A stretch of 64,000 nucleotides of DNA from Oscheius sp. JU75 (Eukaryota; Nematoda; Chromadorea; Rhabditida; Rhabditidae): assembly GCA_037178855.1 (NCBI GenBank), contig JASJZC010000003.1:744001-808000 (forward strand). The letters are read 5' to 3'. Below the pieces are notes generated by a model. That model was not told the DNA's origin and did no database searches. It was given only the letters and a program-made list of their open reading frames with translations. Numbering within the stretch: position 1 is the stretch's first letter; every line of letters starts with the position of its first letter. Of this stretch, positions 20,988 to 31,703 are shown in pieces. The translations under genes were made by a program, and so were the position numbers.

Positions 20988-22162
20988 ATGTGTAAAAACC
21001 AAGGTCGACGTGGCTTAAGGTTTCGCTTTTTCTTATGGCTGAGCAGAGACAGCTCTTCGAAGATCTTGGTTGGCACTCGGAGCGGATTGCTTAAATCTCA
21101 TTACAGGGTGCGGCATAACACAGTAACAAAATGCGCCCGCGAGGAATTTGATATTTTAGTTAGCATTCGAGCGTCCGAGATCTCCAGACGGTTCAACGTG
21201 TCTCGAAAGTTAGTCTCCACCACTCTAGCACAGTTCAGGGAACTGGGAAGCTTGGCCGATCGACGTAGACGTAGAAGACGAATTTATGTAACGGCTACAG
21301 CCAGTATCAAGAAAGTGCCATCGTCTTCAAAAGAACCCGGCCCGCTCGGTACGCAATGGCGACATAGGAATTTCGGACACTCGATGGGTAGAATCGTTAA
21401 AAAGAAGTTGAAGAAGAAGTGCTACAAGCAGACCAAGGGCCAATATCTCTCACTAGCAGTCAAAGATAAGAGAAAGGACAAGCCGCCGAGTTGCTGAGAC
21501 GTTTTCGACGCGGAGTACATAAGACGATCCTGTTCACTGATGAAAAGTTATTCACCCTGGAGCAGTTCTTAAATAAGCAGAATGACCGAATCTACTCCAG
21601 TTCGAAGCCAAATGTAATCGTACAACGAACCGGCTATCCCAAAAGTGTCATGGTCTTTGTCGGTATCACTTCTGACGGAAAGACTCCTCTCATTTTTGCT
21701 CCTCAAAGAATCAAGGTCAACGGTAGCAGTTATCTTGAAGAGCCAACCTAGGCAAAAAGACACTTTGGAAACGAGCACTTCTGCTTTCAACAGAACGCAG
21801 TTCCAGATCACAAGCATCATGCTTCAAGCGTGGTGCAGACAGAACTTCCAATACTTCTTTAACCACTGGCCACCTTCGTCTCCGGATCTCAATCTACTTT
21901 ATTAATTTGGAGTGTTCTCGAACCTGCTCAAAAAACACACGAGAATATCGATTCCCTGAAGAGAGCACTGGAAAAGGCATGCATAAGTTAGACGTCGCGT
22001 ACCTGGACGCCACCGTTGATGCCTTCACCAAGAGACTTCAAACCTATATCGACGCTGATGGCGACCTCTTTGAATGTTAACATGTCATTGTGCTTCGTTT
22101 TTCATGATAAATAAAACCTATATGTCGTTTTACTTGCTATGCTCGAACCGTGTTTTTACGTA
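20988..22162 (+). mobile_element. Tc1/mariner-superfamily transposon, inactivated
   Basis: Terminal sequences are inverted and similar: GTGTAAAAACCAAGGTCGA at the left and, on the opposite strand at the right, ACGTAAAAACACGGTTCGA. The interior has a helix-turn-helix region (EISRRFNVSRKLVSTTL) and transposase pieces with the first catalytic Asp (HKTILFTDEKLF), MVFVGITSDGKTPLIF and PPSSPDLNLL (second catalytic Asp). The frames are interrupted by frameshifts and stops, so it is dead. The closest type is the mariner/maT group with TDEK ... SPDLN. Confidence 0.8.
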
Positions 22163-22535
22163 GCAAATATCTTGTTATCGCAATTATGCTGCACCCTGAA
22201 TACTACTTTCAAATTACAAAAACCAGTAAAGTTCATTGGTAAAGTTGTACGAAAAGAAACAGGAGAGGGTTGACTAGAGATAGCGAATGCACTGGGACAG
22301 TTAACCCCGTCCATCCAGCTCTCCTCCCCCTCGATCAATTTTCTTCATGCGAAACATTGGTTTTTGTCGCCGACCATCCAAAAAAACCAAGCGTTCTGCC
22401 TAAAACAATGTAGAGGGGTATTAGTATGGTCCAAAAACAAGAAAGGGGAAAGGAAGTCGCCGAATCCAGTTGGTCAATAGCGCTATTTCGGCGCCCGCTT
22501 CTTTATACTCCCTCGGCGAATCGGTGTCCATCCGT

Positions 22536-22607
22536 GGGGGTATAGCTCAGTGGCAGAGCATTCGACTGCAGATCGAGAGGTCCCCGGTTCAAATCCGGGT
22601 GCCCCCT
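22536..22607 (+). tRNA. tRNA-Cys (anticodon GCA)
   Basis: 72-nt cloverleaf: GGGGGTA pairs with TGCCCCC, the D arm is AGCTCAGTGGCAGAGC, the anticodon stem TCGA/TCGA-like arm encloses CTGCAGA, and the T arm contains GGTTCAAATCC. TTTTGTTTTT downstream can terminate Pol III. An identical-looking gene lies at 42535-42606 on the other strand. Confidence 0.93.
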
Positions 22608-22739
22608 ACTGTCTTTTGTTTTTCTTTGGAATCTTTTGCAACTTTGCCATTTACATTTTTTTCACCGGTTTGATACTTTATTCACAGGTTTCATACACAC
22701 TTTTCGATTTTCAATGTAACACGTATATTTTACCCAAAA

Positions 22740-24192
22740 CTAGTCACTGAAACTGATCCAGTCGCGGAAATCTTCTTCTCCAATTAGAACACCACTGCAA
22801 GCAGCCAGCTGAGGATTGTAGCGACCTTGGGCAGCCTTCTTGAATTTTTTCATGTTGTTCTGACTGCAGGTTCTGGCAGATAGAGAAGGAGAAGGCGACT
22901 GTCTGGTCAGGACCATTACTTCCACGAGATCATTCTGAAGAAGGAGGTAAGAGAACTCTTTGTCTCTGTCCCAACTCACCATATTTGCGACCACTTGATC
23001 AATGTCATCCTTACTGAACATACTCCTTCCCGAATGAGACAATGACAAGAAGGAACTCTCTTCAGTCGCATACTTCTTTCCACTAGAAACGAGGGAGACA
23101 TCTATTGGCTTGACTTTGGATACTTTTAACTCTTCGTTAATCTCTTCTTTGGGATCATCGGGAGCCTGCGCCTTGACAGAAGGTTGCAGTTCAGTCCTCT
23201 TCGTAGAGACAGAAGTCTTGACTCTCTTGGAAGAGAGATCTTCAAGACTTGACGTCTTTCTGATCTTCGGGACCGAAGGCCCCGCAGCAGTAAAGTTAAA
23301 GGTCCTCTGAGTAGCCATAGTAGTCAAAGTGAGAGTCTTTTTGACTGGTCTGTCGGTCAGAGCCGACGTCTTCTTTCTCTTCCTGTCCTTGGCCACTGTG
23401 GTCTCGGACACCTGAGGAGCTACGGCCTTCGGAGCTCGCTTGGCTGGTCCCTCTGTCCTTTGGGTACTAAAAATTAAAAAAATAAAAAAATCCTTTTTTT
23501 TAGAATATTACCTAGTAAACATGGGAAAGAAGTTCATCTGGGAGTTTACAGCATCCAGATCCATTGGCTTGTTCTCATTGTCATCACTGCAAATTTCGAA
23601 ATTAGTGGGACAGTTTAGGAAAAGAAAGTCGAGAAAGAAAAAAAGGGTGTTTTGTCATTTTTGCACCCAAAAAAGACAGAGTTCACGCCAGTTTCCTAGA
23701 ACAGAGACAGAGAATAAGACATAATTTTATCTGGTAACGTTAAAATTTGTAAGCGAAAGCTGGCTGACACTGTCACTCAAGAGTCACGTTCAAAAGAGTA
23801 TTTCCCAGTGAAAACCCTTATGAGACAGGTGCATGATAAGGTTTTCCTAGTTAGAAACCTTACGGATTAGATATTTGACAAAAATTGTGAGCCTAGCTCT
23901 CACGCATACAAAGACATGTGCCGAATTTCAAGCCTACTCATAAAAGAGTCACGTTACATCATGTCATAGGTCCGAGTAAGTTCGTGTCACAAAACATTTT
24001 GAAATGTCGTTAGTCAAAAAATATTCGGTAGGAAACTCACGATTCCTCCCCCTGAGAATCCGACACGACCTCATCCTCCTCATCCAATCCAGCTGCAAGT
24101 CCAGGTAGCTGAGAAGGTGTGGTCTCGAAGACAATGGCAATCTCGTCCTCCTCTTCCACTGGCTCGGGCTTAGCACGACGAGGACGAACCAT
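22740..24192 (-). CDS. Nuclear protein with Nbs1/nibrin-like C-terminus
   Basis: Exons 24041-24192, 23512-23586, 22980-23466 and 22740-22934 give 302 residues. The N-terminus is MVRPRRAKPEPVEEEDE, then acidic patches, then a long Lys/Ser-rich disordered stretch (KDRKRKKT, KIRKTSSLEDLSSKRVKT) consistent with nuclear localisation. The C-terminal 65 residues read NDLVEVMVLTRQ ... NMKKFKKAAQGRY ... EEDFRDWISF. The LVEV...FKKF/KKFKK arrangement resembles the Mre11-binding C-terminus of nibrin (NFKKFKK). FHA and BRCT domains are absent from this model. They may be missing, or this may be a different protein. The ATG lies 9 bases behind an AATTCAG acceptor and about 340 bp after the stop of HMG-CoA synthase on the same strand. 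Its 45-nt last intron is in frame and stop-free. Confidence 0.55.
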
Positions 24193-24529
24193 TGTGAGAC
24201 CCTGAATTGATAGACAGGGGTAGAGATACAATTAAATGCATAAAAGCAAAGCTAAAAAAGTCAGAAGCGGTGCACCAACCGTTCAACAAAATGAACCAAG
24301 ATCCAAAAAGCTCTGAATCTTTATTAGCTCTGATACTTTGTATGGATGGGATGAAAACTTTGGCAATGGGAGAGAACATCTGAGCCGGTACACTGACGGT
24401 GAGCAGGAGTGGTGACCGGTTCGGGGGGGAGTGAAATGTGATGGAAAACAGTAGGCCCGTATATAAGTGGGGGAAAAGCACACGGATTCCATAGAATCAC
24501 GAAAATGTAACAATAATCGGGAAAGGTAA

Positions 24530-26754
24530 CTATTTTTTGAAGACTTGACAGTATGACCGTCGGTAGGACGTGTCGATGGAGGTGAGGACGAACGTCTCGG
24601 GGAAGACAGGGTAGTCGGTGGGGGTGTAGGGCACTGAAATTGAAAAGTACCTCTCTCTGTCTAATTGTCTCTCTCCCATTTTGCCTCGCCGTCTCTTTGT
24701 CCGTCTGTCTCTCTGTCTCCCAACTCACTGTCAGCTTGACACAGTCTCTCCCTCCCTTCCAGTATCTCAGTGTACTCTTCAGGAGTGTAGACAGTCCTCT
24801 CACTGAGCCTACTGACAATGGTACTACAAGTGCCTGCCATTTTCTTCAGCTCTTCGCGACTCTCATCAGTAGTCAACGAGAACATGGCAGAAAGTGCCCC
24901 GCTACCGTAGGCGAACAGGAGAATATGACGACTGCTGAGATTTTTGGGGTTTCTAAAACTAGTGTCTGGATCTGTGTGGACTGTTACTTACCCAGAAGCC
25001 AAGAAAGCTATCAGCTGGGCGAGGAGAGATGGAGTGTACATGTTCCCAATGTTCCGATTCAGCACCAGGTAGGGATCAGTCTTGTCCTTCCAGATCGGTT
25101 GGGCAGCTTCAATTTGGAGCTTTTCAATCTCCTTCTTGCCAAGAGAGTTGCTCCCACTGGAAAGAGGGCAAGGTGAAAGATAGAGAGACAGGAGAACAGA
25201 CATAGAGTCCCTCTTACCTGATCAGTTCATAGTTCTCATGCCTGTATGTCCCATGCTCCCAGTCCTCATTGGCTAGTCTTCCGATGGCCTTGTGCACTAA
25301 TTTGCTGTAGGGACAGTGAAGAAAGACTCCGTCAAAGTCTTGAAGTTTTGGAGCTGGAAAAGGAAGAGTAAGTTTGGATAAAGGAGAGACTGTACCTGGT
25401 AATTCCATCCTATCAGCTCTGTCTCTGTACATTTCGTAGCAGCCAGCCAAACAGTCCAGATAGCATTTAACACTGTCTCCTCCATCGACGATGGGGTACT
25501 CGAGGTTCTCCTTCCCTGAAAGAAGTATGAGAGTGAGAAATAGGGAGAGAATAGAAAGAGAGAGAGAGAGGGAGACAAAGAGACAGATGACAAACTCACT
25601 GCATGGCTTGTAAAAATCCCAAGTTCTCAGGACATTGCAGACTCGGAGACCGCGGTCAACAATAATCGGAGCATTGGGAGTGATCAGAAGAGCTATGGCT
25701 CCGGCCCCGCCAGTAGGTCGAGCCGGTCCCTTCTCATAGATTGCGATGTCGGACATGACCACAATGGCATTCCTCTGGTCAAACTGATAGTTAGAGTACA
25801 TCCAGTCAACAGCATGGAAAAGGGCCTGGGCTCCTCCATAACAAGCATGCTTCACGTCTGCTCCCTGAAAGCATGGTCTGTATCTCAATCACTCTGTCTC
25901 TCTGTCTCTCTGACTCTCTGTCTCTCTCACTCACCTCAATATTCTTGTTCCCCGGAAACAAAACCATCAGTTCCGATTTAACACTCTTACTTTTGTCCAC
26001 TAGAGTCTCTGTCCCAACTTCCAGGAATCCAATACTGTTCGGATCAATGTTATACTCTTTGAGGAGACTAGACACAGCTGTTAAAGCCATCGAGACCACA
26101 TCCTCATTATCTCCACAGAAGCCCATTTCCTTCTGTTCGAGACCTTTTGTGTACTTTCCGGTCGTGACCATGTAAGGGATCTTGTCGAACTGAAAATGCG
26201 AGGGCTCTCATGATACAGTATGTTCCAATCTTTGTCCAGGAATTGAACGCGCCTCGAAATTGGCTGAATCTACCCTTTCCCCTGACCAACATCTTTAAGA
26301 AAATTGGAGGGAATTATTCCGAAGAACACTTTTATTATTTTTCGGTACAGTAAGACAGTGGTTCTAGAGAGAAACAGTCGAGAACCCGAAAACCTAGCTC
26401 GTGCTGTACGATCGTGCAATTTTACATCAAGCTTTCAGGTCAAGCCTGTGACTTTTATGCCTGTACATGTTCTGAGGCGTTATGGATTGCGGGCCGGTTT
26501 ACAATTTTGTAATAGATGACAACATTGAAAAACGTGGTATTCGATCTTTAAAGTATGTTTGAGAACGAGGGCTTCAAATTTTACTAAAATGGCGCGCTGC
26601 CTACTTTTACAAAAATAAGAGGTTTGTTGGAATTCCTGAACCCCAAAGAAAGAAAGCCATTCCAAAAACCCACCTCTTCCAGATCCTTCTGCAGCACGAC
26701 GTTCCTCGGAAAGTACATCGTGATGGCCGAAATACCCACTTTTTCGACAACCAT
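24530..26754 (-). CDS. hmgs-1: Hydroxymethylglutaryl-CoA synthase (HMG-CoA synthase)
   Basis: Condenses acetyl-CoA with acetoacetyl-CoA to HMG-CoA, feeding the mevalonate pathway. Nematodes lack cholesterol synthesis but need isoprenoids. Eight exons fit exactly in phase: 26674-26754, 25935-26189, 25600-25864, 25396-25515, 25218-25353, 24992-25156, 24729-24934, 24530-24633, for 443 residues, close to the usual cytosolic length. Diagnostic parts: [20 protein letters not shown], the catalytic Cys in [39 protein letters not shown], the active-site His region [35 protein letters not shown] and a C-terminal [10 protein letters not shown]. No organelle targeting signal is seen. The ATG follows a TTTCAG acceptor at 26764 by nine bases, suggesting a trans-spliced leader. 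Confidence 0.95.
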
Positions 26755-26772
26755 TATGGTCACCTGAAATTT
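26755..26772 (-). promoter_or_regulatory. Putative spliced-leader acceptor of HMG-CoA synthase
   Basis: On the minus strand AAAATTTCAG is followed by GTGACCATA and the ATG. No upstream coding exon is needed, so the site is either a trans-splice acceptor or a 5'-UTR intron acceptor. Confidence 0.5.
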
Positions 26773-27739
26773 TGTAGGTCAGCTTTTGAAAAATTCTATG
26801 AAAAATAGAGTAGAATCAAAATCTAAGAGAAATAGACAGAAAGAACAAGGTACAACCCGGCTGCTGATAAGAAAAAGTGAATTACGGCGCGTCTTCTGTG
26901 CACTTGGGCTTAAGAAACGTGTGATAAGAGGGCAAAAAATGCTGCCCAATGAAAGAAAAGGGACAGAGAGACAGAGGGACGATCTTAAAAATATTGTGAA
27001 ATTCCGGTCCGAAATAGCGGCAAACTCATAGACCAGACAGTCGACTCACCTTTTCGTTTGACGTGGCTCAAAATGTCACCTTTCGCGAAAAAATTCAACT
27101 TTTAAAATAATTTAAGACGCAGATTCTTAAAAATACTGAAACAACAAGAAAGCGAGAAGATAGGATCCCGCTTTTGATTCTTTTCCAACGTTACAAAAGG
27201 ACTTTTGTTTCAGGAAAAATTGGCGCCAAAGCGCAGATTTTTGAATTGGAGTTTATGGAAGCAAGACAAAAAGTGTGTAAAATGAGAGATAAATTTCAAA
27301 TTCAGTTAGAAGGCTCCTTTGCCGCATGATTGGGGGAGGATAGGCGGTACAGTCGTGGTGGGACTCACGGGGACCGGTAGTCCGTTGATATGTGGTGGAC
27401 TTTGCAAGAAGTGTGCAGAAACATGGGGGTGTTGGGAAATAGTCAAAAATTGCCTACGAACTCTGGAAGAGTATAATCAAAGGGCGAGGAAGTGACTCAG
27501 AGAGTTTAGAGAGAGGCGGAGTCAGGTTCTGATCATAATCAAGAATCTGACCAAAGGAACCAGTACCAGGAACCACTGAAAGGAAATATGAGATTCGACC
27601 ATGTCCAGCGGCAGTATTCAAGAATCTGCCAAAAGGAACAAAGACTGACAATCGCCTAGAGATTGGTTACAATTTTGGAGAGCCAAAAGGCGGAAGAGAT
27701 GAGGCGAAAATCTGGATCAACAGTCAGGTGAAGAAGGAT
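26773..27739. other. Intergenic
   Basis: No gene supported. The stretch has AT-rich pieces and an internal similarity: CAAGAATCTGCCAAAAGGAAC at about 27619 resembles CAAGAATCTGACCAAAGGAAC at about 27540, an 80-bp tandem repeat. Confidence 0.4.
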
Positions 27740-27900
27740 AGTATGTGTAAGAAAGTTTTCTGATGGCATGGTCGAACTTCGAAAAATCATTCGAACACAG
27801 TAAGAAGGTTTGCGCGCCTGGGCCCCAACGAGACTGTCTTGCAAAACGATTTTCAAAGAGACTCAAAAAGAAGAGAGACAGAGAGACTCTTCTTCATTTA
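27740..27900 (+). pseudogene. 3'-end relic of an unnamed-family gene
   Basis: The sequence GGTCGAACTTCGAAAAATCA ... CTGGGCCCCAACGAGACTGT matches, in the opposite orientation, the last exon of the family gene at 58224-58450 (coding there for NLEKLFEHS ... LGPNETVLQN). The body of the gene is missing here, so this is a remnant of a tandem copy upstream of the 28.5-kb gene. Confidence 0.5.
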
Positions 27901-27914
27901 CATGAGTGTTAACA

Positions 27915-27985
27915 CTTATCAGAGAAACCGCCTCCCACACCCGCCGTACTGTCTTGTGAGATGGCTGAAGGGGTCTTATATAAGC
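27915..27985 (+). promoter_or_regulatory. GATA + TATA promoter unit without an attached gene
   Basis: CTTATCAG (27915-27922; WGATAR on the other strand) is followed about 55 bp later by TATATAAGCAGCTGCAG. The same unit recurs on the minus strand at about 57990-58060 and 61600-61680. No intact coding sequence follows this copy. Confidence 0.45.
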
Positions 27986-28490
27986 AGCTGCAGGGACGCT
28001 GGAAACTCGGGCGCTGGGCCGCCGTTGTACATATGCCTAGACTAGTGCCCTCCTTCCCTTGTACATATGCCTTCCTAAACCCTGTAAAATCCTGGTTTCT
28101 GAAAACGGGTATTTTTGAGAATTCTGGTTGTCAAGGTCCTGTGACGATAAGATAGAGAGAGGAACAGAAAAGAAGAGTCGAGAGCCAAGAGATTTGTAAA
28201 GTCTTTACCAAGTAAGAGGATAGATAGCCTCTTTCTTACATTTTCGAATTTTCCAGCAGTTTAGAGAGTTCTACATTTCTCACGCAAGTCAAAGTTTGGA
28301 AATCTTTTGCCGTGTCATGGTGCGTCTACTGATAACAATTGGTGCTCTGGACTATTGAGCAGTTTTGAAACTAAAGAAGAATGTATCCATCTCGTCACTA
28401 ATCTGTTGAACCAAAGAACCTTTTGAAAGAAAAGATAAAAAAGAGGTATGTCTCTCAGATTTCCACAATTTCTCTAGCTCGTTTCGAAAT

Positions 28491-28518
28491 CCTTATCAGC
28501 ATTGTTCTCTATATAAGT
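28491..28518 (+). promoter_or_regulatory. GATA site + TATA box of the 28.5-kb family gene
   Basis: CCTTATCAGC is followed 9 bp later by CTATATAAG, 27 bp before the ATG region (TTCACAG then ATG at 28545). TGATAAG is the core recognised by endodermal GATA factors such as ELT-2 in C. elegans, so intestinal expression is an inference. An almost identical arrangement occurs at 31649-31672 and, on the minus strand, at 61113-61141. Confidence 0.55.
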
Positions 28519-28544
28519 GACGGGAGCAGACATTTGCTTCACAG

Positions 28545-30503
28545 ATGGCTGCATCTCGCCACATGCCTACCCATACGTAAGTTTTTACTGTTTTCTCAGA
28601 AGTAAAGTTTGGGTTCTTAACGTTGCAAACTCTGTTAAACCTATCCATGCTTTTGTGCTGTTTCTTGGACTTTTTAGTCTAACCTCACCATTATACTTGG
28701 ACAGCACGATACTAAGCAAACTGATGCAACTCACATATTTTGCTCGCTTTAGCGGATGCTATCGAATTGAATACCCACGTTAACAATCCTTTTCGACAAT
28801 TGATCATAAAAAAGTATACAATGTTCCGATTTTAATCATTTTGTAATTCGGCTCGGCTTGGTCAGCTCCCGGATGGAAATCGGCTCGAGTCAAGTGTTAT
28901 CTTAGATTAAAGTTGACATGTGTAACAGACATCAAATGCCGATTATAAAGGTAGGATGATCGTTGTGTCTGAATGATGCAAGTTTCCTGATAAGCAAACA
29001 CCCCGAATTTCTCTTATCTGCTTCTGTTAATGGGGTTTCTTTGCAGATTGACAGCAACAATGAGCGTTTATTAAGAAAACATTGAATTTCAGACATTTGG
29101 ATTTCTTTGGCGTCACAGCCGATGAGGAAAACGATCGGCCTAGACTTTGTGAGCCATGCATTCCTCGAGTTGATAACAAGAAGATCAAGGATATCAACAA
29201 AGGAGTTCCGCATATCAAACCCAAAGTGGAAACCGAGGACTGGATGAGCAAGCATCCTTCTGACCGTCACAGCAACACCGAGCTGATTGAGGAGAAGCTT
29301 AAAGAATTGAAGACGAAAGGGCTCCTTTGGACGTCTGCTACAAAGAATAAAATGGAGGTAGTACACAATTTTGGCTCTAGATATGTTTATTTTAGGTGAT
29401 AACTCGAGCATCTGTTCTGGCAAAGCTTGCACTTCCATACTTCGGCATGGGCGCTAATTCTGGAAGTTACTTCACATACTCGAACAAAACTCTGCGATTG
29501 ATTGGTTCATTAAGAACTGTGGACGGGATCACATTGCCGAGCATTCCACAGGCGCGTTCAAAGCCAATAAACGATGACAAAGGACACCTGCCTGCTGCTA
29601 TGATTACTAACGGACATATAAAAGTTAGTTTATCCAAAAATAGCGTTCAAAAAACAAATGCAATACAAATTTGGGCTGAGAAGTATCATTTTCCTTGAAC
29701 CGTTATCCCCCAGAACAGTTTTTCAAGCAAAAATAAAACATTTACAGGATCCTCTGGTATTCGGGAAAGATCTGGTGTACACTCTGAATCAACTACAATT
29801 CAAGGACATCGGAATCACCGTCTCAAAAGAAGTGGATGGACAATTTGTCGGTGACATCAAAGAAGCGCTCAACCATGCCGATGATGAGCAGCTAGTCGTC
29901 GCTGAGATCAAAACTTCGGAAGGCGAGCCGTATGGAAAGGCTAAATGGCTCAACATCATTATCAAGGATGTGGCTCTAGGTGGTACTGATCACCTCGTCA
30001 ACCTTTTCCTCTCGGAAGATGCCATAAAGAAAGTAAGTCAACATTTATATGTTTCGTTTACAGGCATCTAGCAGCGAAAATCGAATTCTCACGTTCCCAT
30101 TTCCAGGTGGGAATAGCCAATTTGAGAGATGAAGAAGTTGTGAAGCTGGTTGAGAAAGAGTTCTACTACATTATAGAAGAAGTGCTGACTGCCTTGTATT
30201 CGAAATTATCACAAATGCGTAACGTGAAAGGACACGTATGGACAGTAAAGGACTATAACAACGAAAAGGGTTTGGTTATCCATCTGAGAATCTATGACGG
30301 TAACATCTATAAAAAAAAGAGATTCTTATAAGTAAATTAAGGTGCGTCTGGCTACATACGTAAATTTATCAGGCTCAACCTAAATATGTCAAATGATGAT
30401 CTACCGAGTAAGAGTTTTGTAGTTAACTTTCTACGATTCATTTTCAGCAATTGATGGCTTCGAGCCCACCTACATAAACTACGGAGAAGAGGGATCAAGT
30501 TAA
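28545..30503 (+). CDS. Unnamed 'FGVTA/ALGGTD' family member, complete
   Basis: Six exons: 28545-28576, 29093-29357, 29396-29623, 29748-30032, 30107-30299, 30448-30503; phases agree throughout and give 352 residues. Order of conserved blocks: MAASRHMPTHT (exon 1), HLDFFGVTADEEN, CIPRVDNKKIKDINKG, SNTELIEEKLKEL, ITRASVLAKLALPYFG, LPAAMITNGH, DPLVFGKDLVYTLNQ, IGITVSKEVDGQFVGDI, AEIKTSEG, IIKDVALGGTDHLVNL, VGIANLRDEEVVKLVEKE (helical), HLRIYD and a short C-terminal tail. No signal peptide or TM helix, so probably intracellular. The sequence looks like an alpha/beta N-terminal domain followed by a long helical part, but I recognise no known fold. AATAAA lies at 30565-30570. Compared with the neighbour at 31.7 kb it carries an insert between SKEVD and EIKT. 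Confidence 0.85.
28868..28960 (-). repeat. Partial repeat C in the first intron of the 28.5-kb gene
   Basis: TCAAGTGTTATCTTAGATTA and TTATAAAGGTAGGATGATCG match the arm and end of repeat C. Only one hairpin arm is present. Confidence 0.5.
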
Positions 30504-31648
30504 AATAATCTCCGCACGTGTGATATTGCAATCCGATATGATATTACTCTTTTATTGCTATCCCCAATAAACCAAAAAGCCATGTATTCTCAAAAAGGGA
30601 AAAAAATTCTTTTTGAAGTGGACTACGATGACCATGGTCAAGATTAGTCAGAAATCGGTTCTCCCCAAATGATGCTTGAGCAACTCATTTTTTTTCATGC
30701 AAAAAATGACATGGGAAGTGAAGTAAACAAGACAAATGAACAAAAGACAAAAACCGAATTGAAAAATAAAAAATGGAACAGAATCCACAACCACTTTCTC
30801 GTGGGGCAGCTTCGCTTACCAGTTGGCCTCGCCGCTTACCAACTACTATTCTGCCCTTGAATTACTTTTGAGCTTTTAACTTTCAATCACTCGCTCTTTC
30901 ATAAACTGAAGAAACGGTGATCGCATAAAAAAGTGTAGTGTGTAAAAGAAATCCTGCCAAACTTGTAAAAAAGTAGTGCCGTCGCCAGAAGGCGAACCCG
31001 GCTGATATCTCCCTAAACCCTGAAAAATCTTGTTACTGGGGACAGAAAACGGATATCTTTGGGGGTTCAAGCAGGTGAAGGATCTATGTCAAGGTTCAAA
31101 CTTAGGTCTGCCGTAAACTCACTTGCAAAGAATATTTCAACACACGGTATAATTTATTTCTCCCCCTTATTTTGTTCCAATTTCTCACCTAAACAAACTG
31201 ACGAACTTCTTCATAACACGTCACAGGGAACGTTTACTGATAAGAGAGCAACGCAAGTGCCATCTGTCAATAATCAGTTTTGAATCATGAAATACTTATA
31301 CTGGTGCATGTACAGAGTATGCTGAAACCAGGTTTAAAAGAGTCTAGCATGACCAAAGAGATTTCGGGAAAGGAGTAACTGTAAACGAAAACTTGAAAGG
31401 ACCATTGGCGGGAAAATTATATCCCGGCAACCCAGTGAATACACTGGGAGTCCATAAGTAAAGCAATTCAACAAAAGCTGTTTAAATTATAGAAACAGTT
31501 TGACTAGTACATTGGTATGTGTCGCCTAAAAGATGATGATTATAGTCGCAGGAATCTAACTTTTTTGGGGGAACAGTAACAGAGCTCTGGATGCCACCTT
31601 CCCCTTTGCATTTCTCAGCGCTCTCACGCTCTCCTAGTTCCGAATGTC

Positions 31649-31672
31649 CTTATCAGTAGGACTATATAAAAG
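31649..31672 (+). promoter_or_regulatory. GATA site + TATA box of the 31.7-kb family gene
   Basis: CTTATCAGTA is followed by CTATATAAAAGG, 32 bp before the ATG at 31704. Same composition and spacing as at 28491-28518. Confidence 0.55.
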
Positions 31673-31703
31673 GGTCCGAAGCAGCTTTCTGCTCACTTTC
31701 GAC

